Shown here: positions 1-7,634 of the stretch, piece after piece
Numbering within the stretch: position 1 is the stretch's first letter
How the letters are laid out: every line of letters begins with the position of its first letter
Assembly: GCA_041686485.1 (NCBI GenBank)
Contig: JAWLDT010000068.1
Span: forward strand, 1-12,743
DNA length: 12,743 nt
Direction of reading: 5' to 3'
Origin: PUPG01 sp041686485
GTDB lineage: Bacteria > Bacteroidota > Bacteroidia > Bacteroidales > UBA7960
The notes under the pieces: generated by a model
Databases searched by the model: none
The model's input: only the letters and a program-made list of their open reading frames with translations
Told to the model about the DNA's origin: nothing
Made by a program: the position numbers and the translations under genes

Positions 1-117
1 GGCTGACGTACCATTTACAAAAAGAAGCAGTGGTAGCCGCAGCACCTGGGCTGCGTGACCTCGGCCGACGTACCATTTACAAAAAGAAACAGTGGTAGAC
101 GCAGCACTTGGGCTGCG
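1..117. repeat. Two-copy direct repeat with internal hairpin
   Basis: Copy 1 is 1-55 and copy 2 is 63-117, separated by 7 bases, so the period is 62. The copies match at 51 of 55 positions. Each copy ends in a perfect 6-bp inverted repeat, CGCAGC then GCTGCG around a 6-base loop (38-43/50-55 and 100-105/112-117). One substitution between copies falls in the loop and none in the stem. The first copy starts at the window edge, so the unit or the array may extend further left. There is no U-tract after the hairpins, so they do not look like classical terminators. The family of this repeat is not recognised; an intergenic REP-like element is one possibility. Confidence 0.75.
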
Positions 118-128
118 CACCCGTGCGC
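115..128. repeat. Perfect inverted repeat GCGCAC-CC-GTGCGC
   Basis: A 6-bp perfect stem with a 2-base loop begins inside the last bases of repeat copy 2. The same stretch also reads as a direct repeat of TGCGCAC (114-120 and 124-130), and 123-130 is the palindrome GTGCGCAC. It lies 68 bases before the GH16 start codon. It could be a protein-binding site or simply part of the repeat element; nothing in the sequence decides this. Confidence 0.5.
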
Positions 129-130
129 AC

Positions 131-195
131 TGAAGGGGCAGCTTAAATACAACCACATAAGTCTAAATAACAGATAGTTACAAAAAAATAAACAA
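131..195 (+). other. AT-rich leader of the GH16 gene
   Basis: This stretch between the repeat region and the GH16 start codon is strongly A-rich, as is usual for translation initiation regions in Bacteroidota. I see no TAnnTTTG -7 box and no Shine-Dalgarno sequence. The promoter is therefore either atypical or lies inside or left of the repeat. Confidence 0.4.
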
Positions 196-2070
196 ATGAA
201 AAAACTACTAACTGGGGTTATTATATATGCAATTGCTACTTTGCTGGTTAATGCACAGGATTATGAATTAATTTGGGAAGAAAATTTTGAAGGTGCTTCT
301 CTCAACACCGATGTATGGAACATTGAAACTGAATGGGGGGCCTGGAATTGGGGAGCTAACCAGGAAATGCAGCAGTATTCCGAAGAAAATGTTGAAGTGG
401 GTGTTTGCCCGGAGGGCTATCCGGCATTGATACTCACTGCCAGTGAGGATTTGCCTGATGATGCTCACAACGATGCCCATTTTGCCTCTGGCCGCATCAA
501 TACCGGCGGGAAAGTTACAGCCTTATACGGTAAAATTGAAGCCCGTATTAAACTGCCTGTGCTGGCAAATGGATTTTGGCCGGCATTTTGGACTTTAGGT
601 GATAATATTGATGATATTGGCTGGCCCAAATCCGGCGAAATTGATATTATGGAGGCTGGACATACTGACGGTATTGCTGCCGGCACACAAGAACGTCATG
701 TTATAGGAGCCAATCACTGGGATGAAGGCGGCCACGCCTATCACTCCAGCAGTTATACGATGCCAGCAGATCAGTCATTATACGAATACAACATTTTTAC
801 CCTGGAATGGTCGCCAACTCTAACAAAGGCATTCGTGAATGGTAACCTGGTGCATGAGATGAATATTGAAGGAATGTCCGAATTTACGGAATGGGAACAT
901 TATATTATTCTAAACCTTGCTGTTGGCGGTTCTTTCACGGGAATTACCACTCCCGGGGGGATTACGGCACCAATGCCTGCCAACATGTACGTTGACTGGG
1001 TTCGTATCTACCAACGTGATGATGAAGGAAGTTACTCAGGGCCTGATATTACAGGAGCAGTGCCGAATGCAGGAAGTGACCAGATACTGGATGGCGGAAC
1101 CACATCCACCACATTGGATGGATCCGACAGCTATTCAATAGATGGTGTGATAGATAGTTATTTATGGACACAATACAGGGGACCATCCACGGCAAACATC
1201 ATTAGTCCCGAAGCTGCTCAAACCAATATAGAAGAGCTGGAAGAGGGAAGTTATGTATTTGCACTCACCGTTACCGATGACCAGGATATTTCAAGAACGG
1301 ATTATGTTAACGTCAGCGTTCTGGGGGATGTTGGAGATAATATAATTATTAATGGCGACTTCTCGGAACCATGGAATGAACATTGGTTTCTCTATGTCGC
1401 AGATCATGAAGGCGTTTCAGCAAACGTAACCACATCCGATGGCTGGGCTACCGTCGAGGATATTTCAAATGCAGGTGGCGAAGGGTGGTGGGTACAGTTT
1501 GGCCAGGAACTAAATCAAACCCAAATTAATTCCATCAATGAGAATGAAACCTATACATTATCATTTCAAGCAAAAGCGGAGGAGAATAAGGATATAGACG
1601 TATTTTTTGGCGAAGATGAAGGATCCTACACATCACTGCTTCCTGATGATGAAGCAACGGCTATAACCCTGACCACCGAACCGCAAAGTTTCTCTTTTGA
1701 CTTTGAAGCACAAAGATTCAGTGCAATGAAACTATCCTTTGAGGGGGGACTTGATAATACCAGCTATTCGGTTTCCAACGTTTCAATATCTTTGAAGGAT
1801 TCATCAACAATCGCTGATCATGCTTCAGATGCTTCTGGCAAGATATCAGTATATCCAAATCCTGTCACTGACCGTTTGTTTATTGAAACACTGAACGACG
1901 CCAAAGTGAAAACGGTACGAATCATTGATCATGTTGGCAGAGAGGTAATAAATACCCCTTTTACTACTTCAGGGGGCAGTATTGACATAAAAAACCTTAA
2001 TCCCGGTGCCTATTTTATGTTGCTGGAAGGTGACAAAAGTGTTTATAATACAACAATAATCAAGAAGTAG
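196..2070 (+). CDS. Secreted GH16 endo-beta-1,3-glucanase (laminarinase type) with PKD, CBM4/9-like and T9SS domains
   Basis: Predicted to hydrolyse beta-1,3(-1,4)-glucans such as laminarin outside the cell. The 624-residue product starts with a signal peptide (about 1-20, cleavage after VNA). The GH16 domain spans about 21-275 and carries the catalytic motif EIDIME: nucleophile E148, helper D150 and acid/base E153. The typical flanking motifs FWPAFW (127-132) and YVDWVRIY (265-272) are present. A PKD-like Ig domain follows (about 285-376), then a CBM4/9-like jelly roll (about 381-533), then a T9SS type A sorting domain (about 550-624, YPNP at 553-556). The catalytic set is intact. The ATG at 196 fits the signal peptide; there is no Shine-Dalgarno but the leader is A-rich. 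Base composition is more AT-rich than all neighbours, which suggests separate acquisition. The exact linkage specificity cannot be read from sequence. Confidence 0.95.
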   Translation: MKKLLTGVIIYAIATLLVNAQDYELIWEENFEGASLNTDVWNIETEWGAWNWGANQEMQQYSEENVEVGVCPEGYPALILTASEDLPDDAHNDAHFASGRINTGGKVTALYGKIEARIKLPVLANGFWPAFWTLGDNIDDIGWPKSGEIDIMEAGHTDGIAAGTQERHVIGANHWDEGGHAYHSSSYTMPADQSLYEYNIFTLEWSPTLTKAFVNGNLVHEMNIEGMSEFTEWEHYIILNLAVGGSFTGITTPGGITAPMPANMYVDWVRIYQRDDEGSYSGPDITGAVPNAGSDQILDGGTTSTTLDGSDSYSIDGVIDSYLWTQYRGPSTANIISPEAAQTNIEELEEGSYVFALTVTDDQDISRTDYVNVSVLGDVGDNIIINGDFSEPWNEHWFLYVADHEGVSANVTTSDGWATVEDISNAGGEGWWVQFGQELNQTQINSINENETYTLSFQAKAEENKDIDVFFGEDEGSYTSLLPDDEATAITLTTEPQSFSFDFEAQRFSAMKLSFEGGLDNTSYSVSNVSISLKDSSTIADHASDASGKISVYPNPVTDRLFIETLNDAKVKTVRIIDHVGREVINTPFTTSGGSIDIKNLNPGAYFMLLEGDKSVYNTTIIKK

Positions 2071-2095
2071 TATTTACGGGCGGTGGGTGGAACCT

Positions 2096-2146
2096 CGCCC
2101 GGACCGGCAACCCTGCAATCAAACCTCTATCCTTCCGGCCCGGGCG
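2096..2146. terminator. Long hairpin between convergent genes, candidate bidirectional terminator
   Basis: Bases 2096-2107 pair with 2135-2146 in a 12-bp stem with a single mismatch (A2103 against C2139) around a 27-base loop. It starts 25 bases after the GH16 stop codon and, read on the other strand, 5 bases after the stop of the 714-residue protein gene. The position suits a shared terminator, but there is no clean U-tract on either strand. A competing smaller stem, CGGGCG (2077-2082) with CGCCCG (2096-2101), uses the same left arm. Confidence 0.5.
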
Positions 2147-2151
2147 TGTCC

Positions 2152-4296
2152 TTATTGTCCAAGCTGCACCTTATCAGCCGCTATCCCATCATCTGTAACA
2201 ACCGTGACCACATAAAACCCCGGCGCAAACTGACCCACATTCAGCTCATAATGCTGTGAAGCGACATTGTTGTTGCTGTACACCTCCTCCCCGAGCACAT
2301 TCTGCACCTGCAAGGCAGTGATGGTGACTTCAGCATCAACATGCAGATACGTACCAGCCGGATTGGGATACATTTTTACAACAGACAGACGAACCGACGC
2401 ATCACCCGCAGCCGTAGCCATATACACATAACTCACATCTCCCGTGGTATTGCCATCTTCCGTGACGGTTACGTTCAGATGTGATTCCGGGATTAACCAG
2501 AAGGGCGGATCTGCCCCGTTATCCCCGGCAGCATTCCAGGCATAGGATCCGGGTGGCAGGTTCAGGGTCACTGACCAGTTGAATGCCGGGTCTTCAAGCA
2601 TTGACACAAAATCCCAGTCCGTCATGTCACCGGCCAGGTCAATATGCTCAAGCGATTCGCTATCATCAATCACCGTAAACACCACCGAGAAAGCCGACGG
2701 GGATGTCTCATCCTCTATATCATCCGAATTACGGGCTGTAACAAAATGCCCCTCCGCGTTGGCCCCGACAAGTCCGCGAAGGATAATCGCTTCATCAGGA
2801 ACAGGGTTTCCGATATAGTCCGCATCCGCAAAAAGGGTATAAAAGCCAAACACACCAGTATCATCGGAAATCTCCAGCCACTCACCGGCCTGAAACGTGC
2901 CGGATACAACCGAAAAAGAGACAGCTTCCACTTCCACCAACTGCGCCTGATACGCTTCGGGAGCAGCAGAAAGTTGTGACAGCGACACTGCCTGCGGAGA
3001 AACCGTATTGCCTGACGACGAAGCCGCACCAGGATCATCAGCCGGCACCCAGTACAACATGCCATCTGTTTCGACCAGGTAACCCTCGATGCCGGAAATG
3101 CCGTCATACAGGTCATAACTTTCGGATAACAGACCATCCGCATCCCAGAGCACAATGGCTGCCGTCTCATCCTGGATGTAAAACTTTCCGGCAGCAGGTT
3201 GCGACCAGGTTAGGATGACCTCACCGGGTATCCGATAGTGTGTAAACTCATCAGGATCCTTGGTGCGCAGTTCGGAAACGGAAGCTACTTCCACCACTTC
3301 CGGGACTTGTGAATCATCATAAAAAGACCAGGTAACATTATCGATGGTTACCTGTCCGGCATTGTTGGTTACCCCGATAAACCTGATCACCGCATCCCCG
3401 GGGGTATGGACCGGAATCTCACCGGAGTTCTGAACGACATCCTGCTGATCATCTGATGTAACAACCGCTACCTCCTGATCATTCACCAGCACCCGCATGT
3501 TAACGTCTGTCCCAAACGCCTGCATATAGTCAAATGACAGCACGCCGATACCACCTTCCAGCACGCCGGAATATACATTGGACTGGGGCGTCCGGTTCCT
3601 GCCCAGCGTTATCGCACGACCGTCAATCTCAAAATCGCCGCGGCATTCTACATAGGACCAGTCAGACCCATCCTGACCCAAAAACGTACCCGAGAGATAG
3701 CTTGTACCGGTATGCTCAAAATTGTCAAAGGTTTCATGGCCGCCATCCACCACGGGCGGCTCGCCCAGCACGGCAAAATGGTCGTAATAGACCGCACCTC
3801 CCCCCTGTCCTTCATCGTAGGTTCGCACCTCCAGCCGCAATCCGTCAGCACCGGGCGGGGCCACCAGGGTCTCCGAAAAAGCCTGCCACGCATCGGCATC
3901 AGAGGAGAAACCATCCGGTCGAAGGATCTCGCCGTGATCTTCCAGGAGGGTCTCCCCTTCCAGCCAGTAAGACCAGATCCGGCTTTTGGCATCCGGGTCA
4001 TTATCATAATAATGATAAGAAATAGTATACGTATTGCCCGCCTGAATGCCTGTCACCCCCTGCCAGATCTTGGTTACACGTACACGTTGTTTAACGGCAT
4101 AACTGCCTTCGAAAACATGCGCTGTTTCCATGTCTGCCTGCTCGGCAAAATGCCATCCGTCCGGAAGTCCGTCTGTCCATAGCTCAAAATCCGGGTTTTC
4201 TACCAGATTTGTTTGTGCCTGACCTTGAATGCACGCTCCTGTCAACAAGAACAAACATACAGCCAAAACACCTGCACACTGTGTCGTTTTTTTCAT
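2152..4296 (-). CDS. Secreted multi-module beta-sandwich/OB-fold protein with T9SS sorting domain, no catalytic domain
   Basis: Function unknown; probably an extracellular binding or adhesion protein. The open frame extends to a TTG at 4323, but the ATG at 4296 is preferred: AGGAG lies just upstream (2-base spacer) and it begins a normal signal peptide, cleaved after GQA near residue 27. The product is then 714 residues. In order I see a CBM4/9-like jelly roll (about 31-178), a second beta-sandwich common in Bacteroidota secreted proteins (about 188-325), a pair of OB-fold-like domains of the DUF5689-like type (about 336-529, with YIQD and DYIG signatures), a glycogen-binding-like E-set domain (about 534-626, GDMTDW then LPPGSY), and a T9SS type A tail (YPNP at 643-646). 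No enzyme active-site motif was found. It converges on the GH16 gene, so a shared role in glycan handling is possible but not shown. Domain names are by eye from residue patterns. Confidence 0.85.
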   Translation of the reverse strand: MKKTTQCAGVLAVCLFLLTGACIQGQAQTNLVENPDFELWTDGLPDGWHFAEQADMETAHVFEGSYAVKQRVRVTKIWQGVTGIQAGNTYTISYHYYDNDPDAKSRIWSYWLEGETLLEDHGEILRPDGFSSDADAWQAFSETLVAPPGADGLRLEVRTYDEGQGGGAVYYDHFAVLGEPPVVDGGHETFDNFEHTGTSYLSGTFLGQDGSDWSYVECRGDFEIDGRAITLGRNRTPQSNVYSGVLEGGIGVLSFDYMQAFGTDVNMRVLVNDQEVAVVTSDDQQDVVQNSGEIPVHTPGDAVIRFIGVTNNAGQVTIDNVTWSFYDDSQVPEVVEVASVSELRTKDPDEFTHYRIPGEVILTWSQPAAGKFYIQDETAAIVLWDADGLLSESYDLYDGISGIEGYLVETDGMLYWVPADDPGAASSSGNTVSPQAVSLSQLSAAPEAYQAQLVEVEAVSFSVVSGTFQAGEWLEISDDTGVFGFYTLFADADYIGNPVPDEAIILRGLVGANAEGHFVTARNSDDIEDETSPSAFSVVFTVIDDSESLEHIDLAGDMTDWDFVSMLEDPAFNWSVTLNLPPGSYAWNAAGDNGADPPFWLIPESHLNVTVTEDGNTTGDVSYVYMATAAGDASVRLSVVKMYPNPAGTYLHVDAEVTITALQVQNVLGEEVYSNNNVASQHYELNVGQFAPGFYVVTVVTDDGIAADKVQLGQ

Positions 4297-4333
4297 GTCT
4301 CCTGATTTTAATATAAAATACAATTGTTATATC

Positions 4334-4341
4334 CAAATTTA
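4334..4341 (-). promoter_or_regulatory. Candidate -7 box (TAAATTTG) for the 714-residue T9SS protein gene
   Basis: Read on the minus strand, these bases give TAAATTTG, a full match to the Bacteroidota TAnnTTTG -7 consensus. It lies 37 bases upstream of the preferred ATG at 4296, which predicts a leader of about 30 nucleotides. It sits in a very AT-rich stretch. No good TTTG -33 element is visible at the usual distance, so confidence is moderate. Confidence 0.45.
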
Positions 4342-4475
4342 TGGCTTATTCATTATATTTTTATATTAATTACAAGAAAACATGGTGAATGGAACCGGTT
4401 GTTATATGAGCGGCAGGTGGGGATTAGGTTTTCTGCAATCGGACAGAAGCCAAAACCAAAACCGGGAAGTCTGAG

Positions 4476-4521
4476 AAAAACAGAAGCACGACGCAACCCT
4501 AACCGGAAGCTACGCCGTGCT
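4476..4521 (-). terminator. Rho-independent terminator of the tldD-tldE operon
   Basis: On the minus-strand RNA, 4521-4509 pairs with 4497-4485 in a 13-bp stem including three G-U pairs, with an 11-base loop. A run of five U (4480-4476) begins four bases after the stem. On the plus strand the same three pairs become A-C mismatches, so the structure is strong only in the tldE direction. It begins 47 bases past the tldE stop codon. Confidence 0.7.
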
Positions 4522-4568
4522 GACCATACAATACATCTTTTATCTCCTGCAGTGGCAAGAAAAAGGGG

Positions 4569-5903
4569 TTATGCACCTCCGATCTGCATCTCCCGGATAC
4601 GGAAGGTAGGTGCACTAAATGAACTGTCGAGCTCGAGGTCGTTACCCATCATATCGATATCATGGAGGATGTCATCGGCACTGCCGGCGATGGTGAGCTC
4701 CTGCACCGGGTGACTGATCTTCCCGTTTTCGATCCAGAAACCGCGGGCGCCTCCGCTGAAGTTGCCATTAACCGGGTTGATGCCATAACCCGTAACACCC
4801 TTCAGGAGCAGCCCCCGCTGAGTGTTGGCAATAATATCGTCCGGATGTTGATCCCCGGCTTCTACATACAAGTTGTGTGTTCCGATACCGGGCAAACGGG
4901 TGAAGCTGCCTCTGGAAGCATTTCCGGTACTTTCGACACCGGCGCGGTTGGCGGTAATGGTGTTATAGAGGAAACCGCGCAGCACACCACGGTCGACCAG
5001 CGTCCGTTTGGATACGGGAACCCCTTCACCGTCGAAAGGCTTGCTGCCAAGACCTCGCTTCAGAGTACCGTCGTCAATGATAGTCAGCATCTCAGAAGCA
5101 AACTGTTTGTCCATAGAATCCTTCAAAAAGCTTGCTCCCTGCAGCACGCGGTTGCCATTAATGGCGGATATGATACCACCTACGATCGACCGGGCTACGG
5201 CAGGATCAAAGATCACGCTGGCACGCTGTGTAGGAACCACCTTAGGATCCAGCATCTCATAAGCTTTTTCGGCAGCCTTGCCGGCAATCTTTTCAATAGG
5301 ATCAAGATCGGCAAAAAAGCGGCGGTAGCAATATTCGCTGCCTGTATGCCGCTGTTCGCCTTTCTCCGCCACAACACCAACACCAATGCCGCATGAAGAA
5401 GCGGTATAGCTTTTCTGCAGGCCATGCGCGTTTACAATAACAATATCCGTTTCGTTTTCGGAAAAGGAAGCACCGGAAGTATTGGTAATACGGTTGTCTT
5501 TCATGGCCAGCGCTTCGACTTCCATAGCCATGTCGATCTTCCTGTCCATGGATACCCGGGCAATTTCCGGGTCAAACAGCTCTTCCATATCTCTGAATGG
5601 AGAACTGCCTGGAAGCCTGTTGTGTTCATCCGGCGTTGTGATCCGGGAATAGGCAATAGCACGTTCCAGGGCCTCCTGCATGGCTTTGTCACTAAAGTCG
5701 TTGCTATGACTGAAGCCCATTCCGCCTCCGGTTATCACACGAAAGCCAACACCCCCGGCATCTGACTCCTTAACGGTCTCCACCTCCTGTTGACGCACAC
5801 GTACAGAAAGGTTTCGGCTATGGCGGATATACACTTCCACCTCATCGGCACCCATCCGGCGACCAAGCTGTGTGAGGTTTCCTGCTAACTCTAAGTAGTC
5901 CAT
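4569..5903 (-). CDS. tldE: TldE/PmbA-type subunit of the TldD-TldE metalloprotease
   Basis: Partner of TldD. In the characterised E. coli complex, TldD carries the zinc site and TldE shapes the cleft, processing unfolded or small peptides such as microcin precursors and the CcdA antitoxin. The 444-residue product is typical in length. It has the family core blocks DPAVARSIVGGI (233-244), DDGTLKRGLGSKPFDGEGVP (267-286) and TLVDRGVLRGFLYNT (291-305), but no HExxxH motif, which marks the TldE/PmbA side of the family. There is no signal peptide or membrane segment, although the TldD encoded next to it has a Tat-like signal. It lies 42 bases after tldD on the same strand, so they are likely cotranscribed. 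The ATG at 5903 follows a TATATATA leader with no Shine-Dalgarno. Confidence 0.93.
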   Translation of the reverse strand: MDYLELAGNLTQLGRRMGADEVEVYIRHSRNLSVRVRQQEVETVKESDAGGVGFRVITGGGMGFSHSNDFSDKAMQEALERAIAYSRITTPDEHNRLPGSSPFRDMEELFDPEIARVSMDRKIDMAMEVEALAMKDNRITNTSGASFSENETDIVIVNAHGLQKSYTASSCGIGVGVVAEKGEQRHTGSEYCYRRFFADLDPIEKIAGKAAEKAYEMLDPKVVPTQRASVIFDPAVARSIVGGIISAINGNRVLQGASFLKDSMDKQFASEMLTIIDDGTLKRGLGSKPFDGEGVPVSKRTLVDRGVLRGFLYNTITANRAGVESTGNASRGSFTRLPGIGTHNLYVEAGDQHPDDIIANTQRGLLLKGVTGYGINPVNGNFSGGARGFWIENGKISHPVQELTIAGSADDILHDIDMMGNDLELDSSFSAPTFRIREMQIGGA

Positions 5904-5945
5904 ATATATATATTCTTTATAATTTGTAAATCAATTATTTGGGGC

Positions 5946-7481
5946 TTATCCCCTGCTGCCGCCAACATTGATGCCTCTGATACGTACGGTAGGCTGGCCG
6001 GCCGTTACTTCAGCCATCTGGCCTTTTCCGCAGATTCCCGGACCGAAGGCCAGGTCATTGGCTACGGCATCTATCGAGGAGATCACGCCCATACAAGACC
6101 CGATCAGCGTGGCGCCTTTTACCGGTTTGGTTTTCCGGCCTTTCTCGATCAGATAGGCCTCGCGGCAGGTAAAGTTGAATACGCCTGTAACCGGGTTCAC
6201 GCTTCCACCACTGAGACTTCCCACATAGAGCCCCGATTTGGTGTCTGCCAGGATATCCCCGGGACTGTCCTGACCGGGTTCGATAAAGGTATTGGTCATC
6301 CTGGGGATGGGGTAATGGCGGAATGACTCCCTGCGGCCGTTGCCGGTCCGGGACAGGTCAAGCTGCCGGCTGCTCAGGATGTCGGTCATATAACCCCTGA
6401 GCACACCCTTATCGATCAGCACATTCCGCCGGGCCTGCGTGCCTTCATCGTCAAAATTGATGGTTCCCCTGAAGTTGGGCAGGGTACCGTCATCCACCAT
6501 GGTAAATACATCCGTGGCCACCTTCTGGCCAACTTTGCCGGTGAAAGCGCCAATACCCTTGGCGATATTATCTGCCTCCAGGGGGTGCCCGACCGCTTCA
6601 TGGATCAGTACACCACCAAAACCGTTCTCCATCACGACATCCATGGTTCCGGCGGGCGCATCTTCAGCGTCGAGCATGACGATTGACTCGCGGGCAGCAC
6701 GTTGTGCAACAGACTCGGGGGTTTCTTTGTCAAACAGCTCGAACCCGCTGTGCGACCCGATACGCTGCCGCGACATATGCCGGTTGGTGCCGTCGTCACT
6801 CATGGTTTCCACAATGAAAAACAGCTGTGGCAGCTCGTCGCGCAGATAAACGCCTTCGCTGTTAGCGATCACCCGGCCACGAACCTGGTCGTTGTATTCG
6901 ATTTTGGCCATCCGGATGCGGTTATCATAATCAAGCGCAGCCTGATTGGCACGTTCCATCACCTCTATACGCTGCGTATCCGAGATATGTTCCAGGGGTA
7001 CTTTCACGGTGACAAAAGACTCCCTTTCGGCCGCCGACACATTAACGGGTTCAACCGAATGTCCGTTACGGGCCACATAAGAGGCAATATCGGCAGCCCG
7101 CATCAGGTTTTCTTCGGTCACTTCTTCGGTGTAAGCGTAACCGGTACGATCGCCGGATATAACCCTGACGCCGGCACCCTGACTGATCCCATAGGATCCG
7201 CTTTCCAGTTTTGATTCCTCCATAATGATCTGCCTGGAATGGCGATGCTCCAGGTAGATGTCGGCAAACTGGCCACCCTGACGCAAAGCCCGGAGTATCA
7301 CCCGGTCGAGCATCGCTTTTTCAACCTCCAGGGCAGCAGGCTGGTCGATAAGAGGACCTGAATCAGGCAGCACACTGGACAATAAAGGTGGAGTAACCGC
7401 AATAGCGATCCCGCTTTTCAGGCCCAGCTCGAGGAATCTCCGGCGGGGCATCATCCGGGAAGAAAACAATTCATTATGCAT
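5946..7481 (-). CDS. tldD: TldD-type zinc metalloprotease with twin-arginine-like signal
   Basis: Catalytic subunit of the TldD-TldE protease. The zinc motif HEAVGH is at 294-299 (H294, E295, H299) and the expected third ligand C484 lies in PGICGKGQ near the C-terminus. Family blocks VDDGTLPNFRGT (329-340) and KGVLRGYM (358-365) are present. The N-terminus is unusual for E. coli-type TldD: MPRRRFLELG (11-20) followed by a hydrophobic stretch to about residue 37 resembles a Tat signal, giving 511 residues rather than the usual roughly 480. The ATG at 7481 is the longest start; ATGs at 7454 and 7451 would give the shorter n-region MMPRRRFL or MPRRRFL and are equally plausible. First gene of the tldD-tldE operon, divergent from the sigma-54 activator. 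A lipoprotein cysteine is absent. Confidence 0.93.
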   Translation of the reverse strand: MHNELFSSRMMPRRRFLELGLKSGIAIAVTPPLLSSVLPDSGPLIDQPAALEVEKAMLDRVILRALRQGGQFADIYLEHRHSRQIIMEESKLESGSYGISQGAGVRVISGDRTGYAYTEEVTEENLMRAADIASYVARNGHSVEPVNVSAAERESFVTVKVPLEHISDTQRIEVMERANQAALDYDNRIRMAKIEYNDQVRGRVIANSEGVYLRDELPQLFFIVETMSDDGTNRHMSRQRIGSHSGFELFDKETPESVAQRAARESIVMLDAEDAPAGTMDVVMENGFGGVLIHEAVGHPLEADNIAKGIGAFTGKVGQKVATDVFTMVDDGTLPNFRGTINFDDEGTQARRNVLIDKGVLRGYMTDILSSRQLDLSRTGNGRRESFRHYPIPRMTNTFIEPGQDSPGDILADTKSGLYVGSLSGGSVNPVTGVFNFTCREAYLIEKGRKTKPVKGATLIGSCMGVISSIDAVANDLAFGPGICGKGQMAEVTAGQPTVRIRGINVGGSRG

Positions 7482-7566
7482 GATAGTATGTTGATTTAAT
7501 GATAAATGTGTTTCCTTTTTAAGAGGCTAAAAATAAATAAATTTTTAATATTTCCATAGCTTTCGG

Positions 7567-7592
7567 TTGTATGGCAATAAATTTTATCTTTG
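7567..7592 (+). promoter_or_regulatory. Bacteroidota-type promoter for the regulator-kinase operon
   Basis: TATCTTTG at 7585-7592 matches the TAnnTTTG -7 consensus exactly. A TTG lies at 7567-7569 and a TTTC at 7561-7564, either of which could serve as a -33 element, though the TTG spacing is short. The predicted start of transcription is near 7598, giving a leader of about 36 bases to the ATG at 7635. The rest of the 153-base divergent spacer (7482-7634) is AT-rich; on the tldD side only a weak near-match (TATTTTTA, minus strand, 7535-7528) is visible. Confidence 0.6.
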
Positions 7593-7634
7593 TGCATATA
7601 AGCTATAATCCTGTCTGTCAAAAGTCATTTTCCA

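Noticed and set aside
26..36. AAGCAGTGGTA in the first repeat matches the beginning of a common cDNA template-switch adaptor.
   Set aside because: The match stops after 11 bases and the second copy differs inside it, so a chance match within a natural repeat is more likely than adaptor contamination.
1..117. CRISPR-like array.
   Set aside because: Only two copies, a 7-base spacer instead of about 30, and no cas genes in the window.
2..153. Short peptide-like reading of both repeat copies (ADVPFTKR followed by a similar tail).
   Set aside because: The copies read this peptide in different frames, copy 1 ends at a stop codon after 18 residues, and two of the four differences change amino acids. 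No start codon or ribosome site supports translation.
196..4296. Complete polysaccharide utilisation locus.
   Set aside because: No SusC/SusD-like pair, no dedicated regulator and no further glycoside hydrolase is present, and the two secreted genes are convergent rather than in one operon.
4297..4323. N-terminal extension of the 714-residue protein to a TTG codon (723 residues).
   Set aside because: The ATG at 4296 has AGGAG upstream and begins a standard signal peptide; the extension would put extra residues before it.
4324..4407. TTGTTATAT occurs at 4324-4332 and 4399-4407.
   Set aside because: A 9-base AT-rich match over this distance is expected by chance in such an AT-rich spacer.
4324..4713. 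Open frame of 129 codons on the plus strand after the 714-residue gene promoter.
   Set aside because: It overlaps the end of tldE and the terminator, has low-complexity basic sequence and matches no family pattern.
5941..5953. Small GGGG-CTTAT-CCCC hairpin across the tldD stop codon.
   Set aside because: The 4-bp stem is short, has no U-tract and overlaps coding sequence; too weak to call a regulatory structure.
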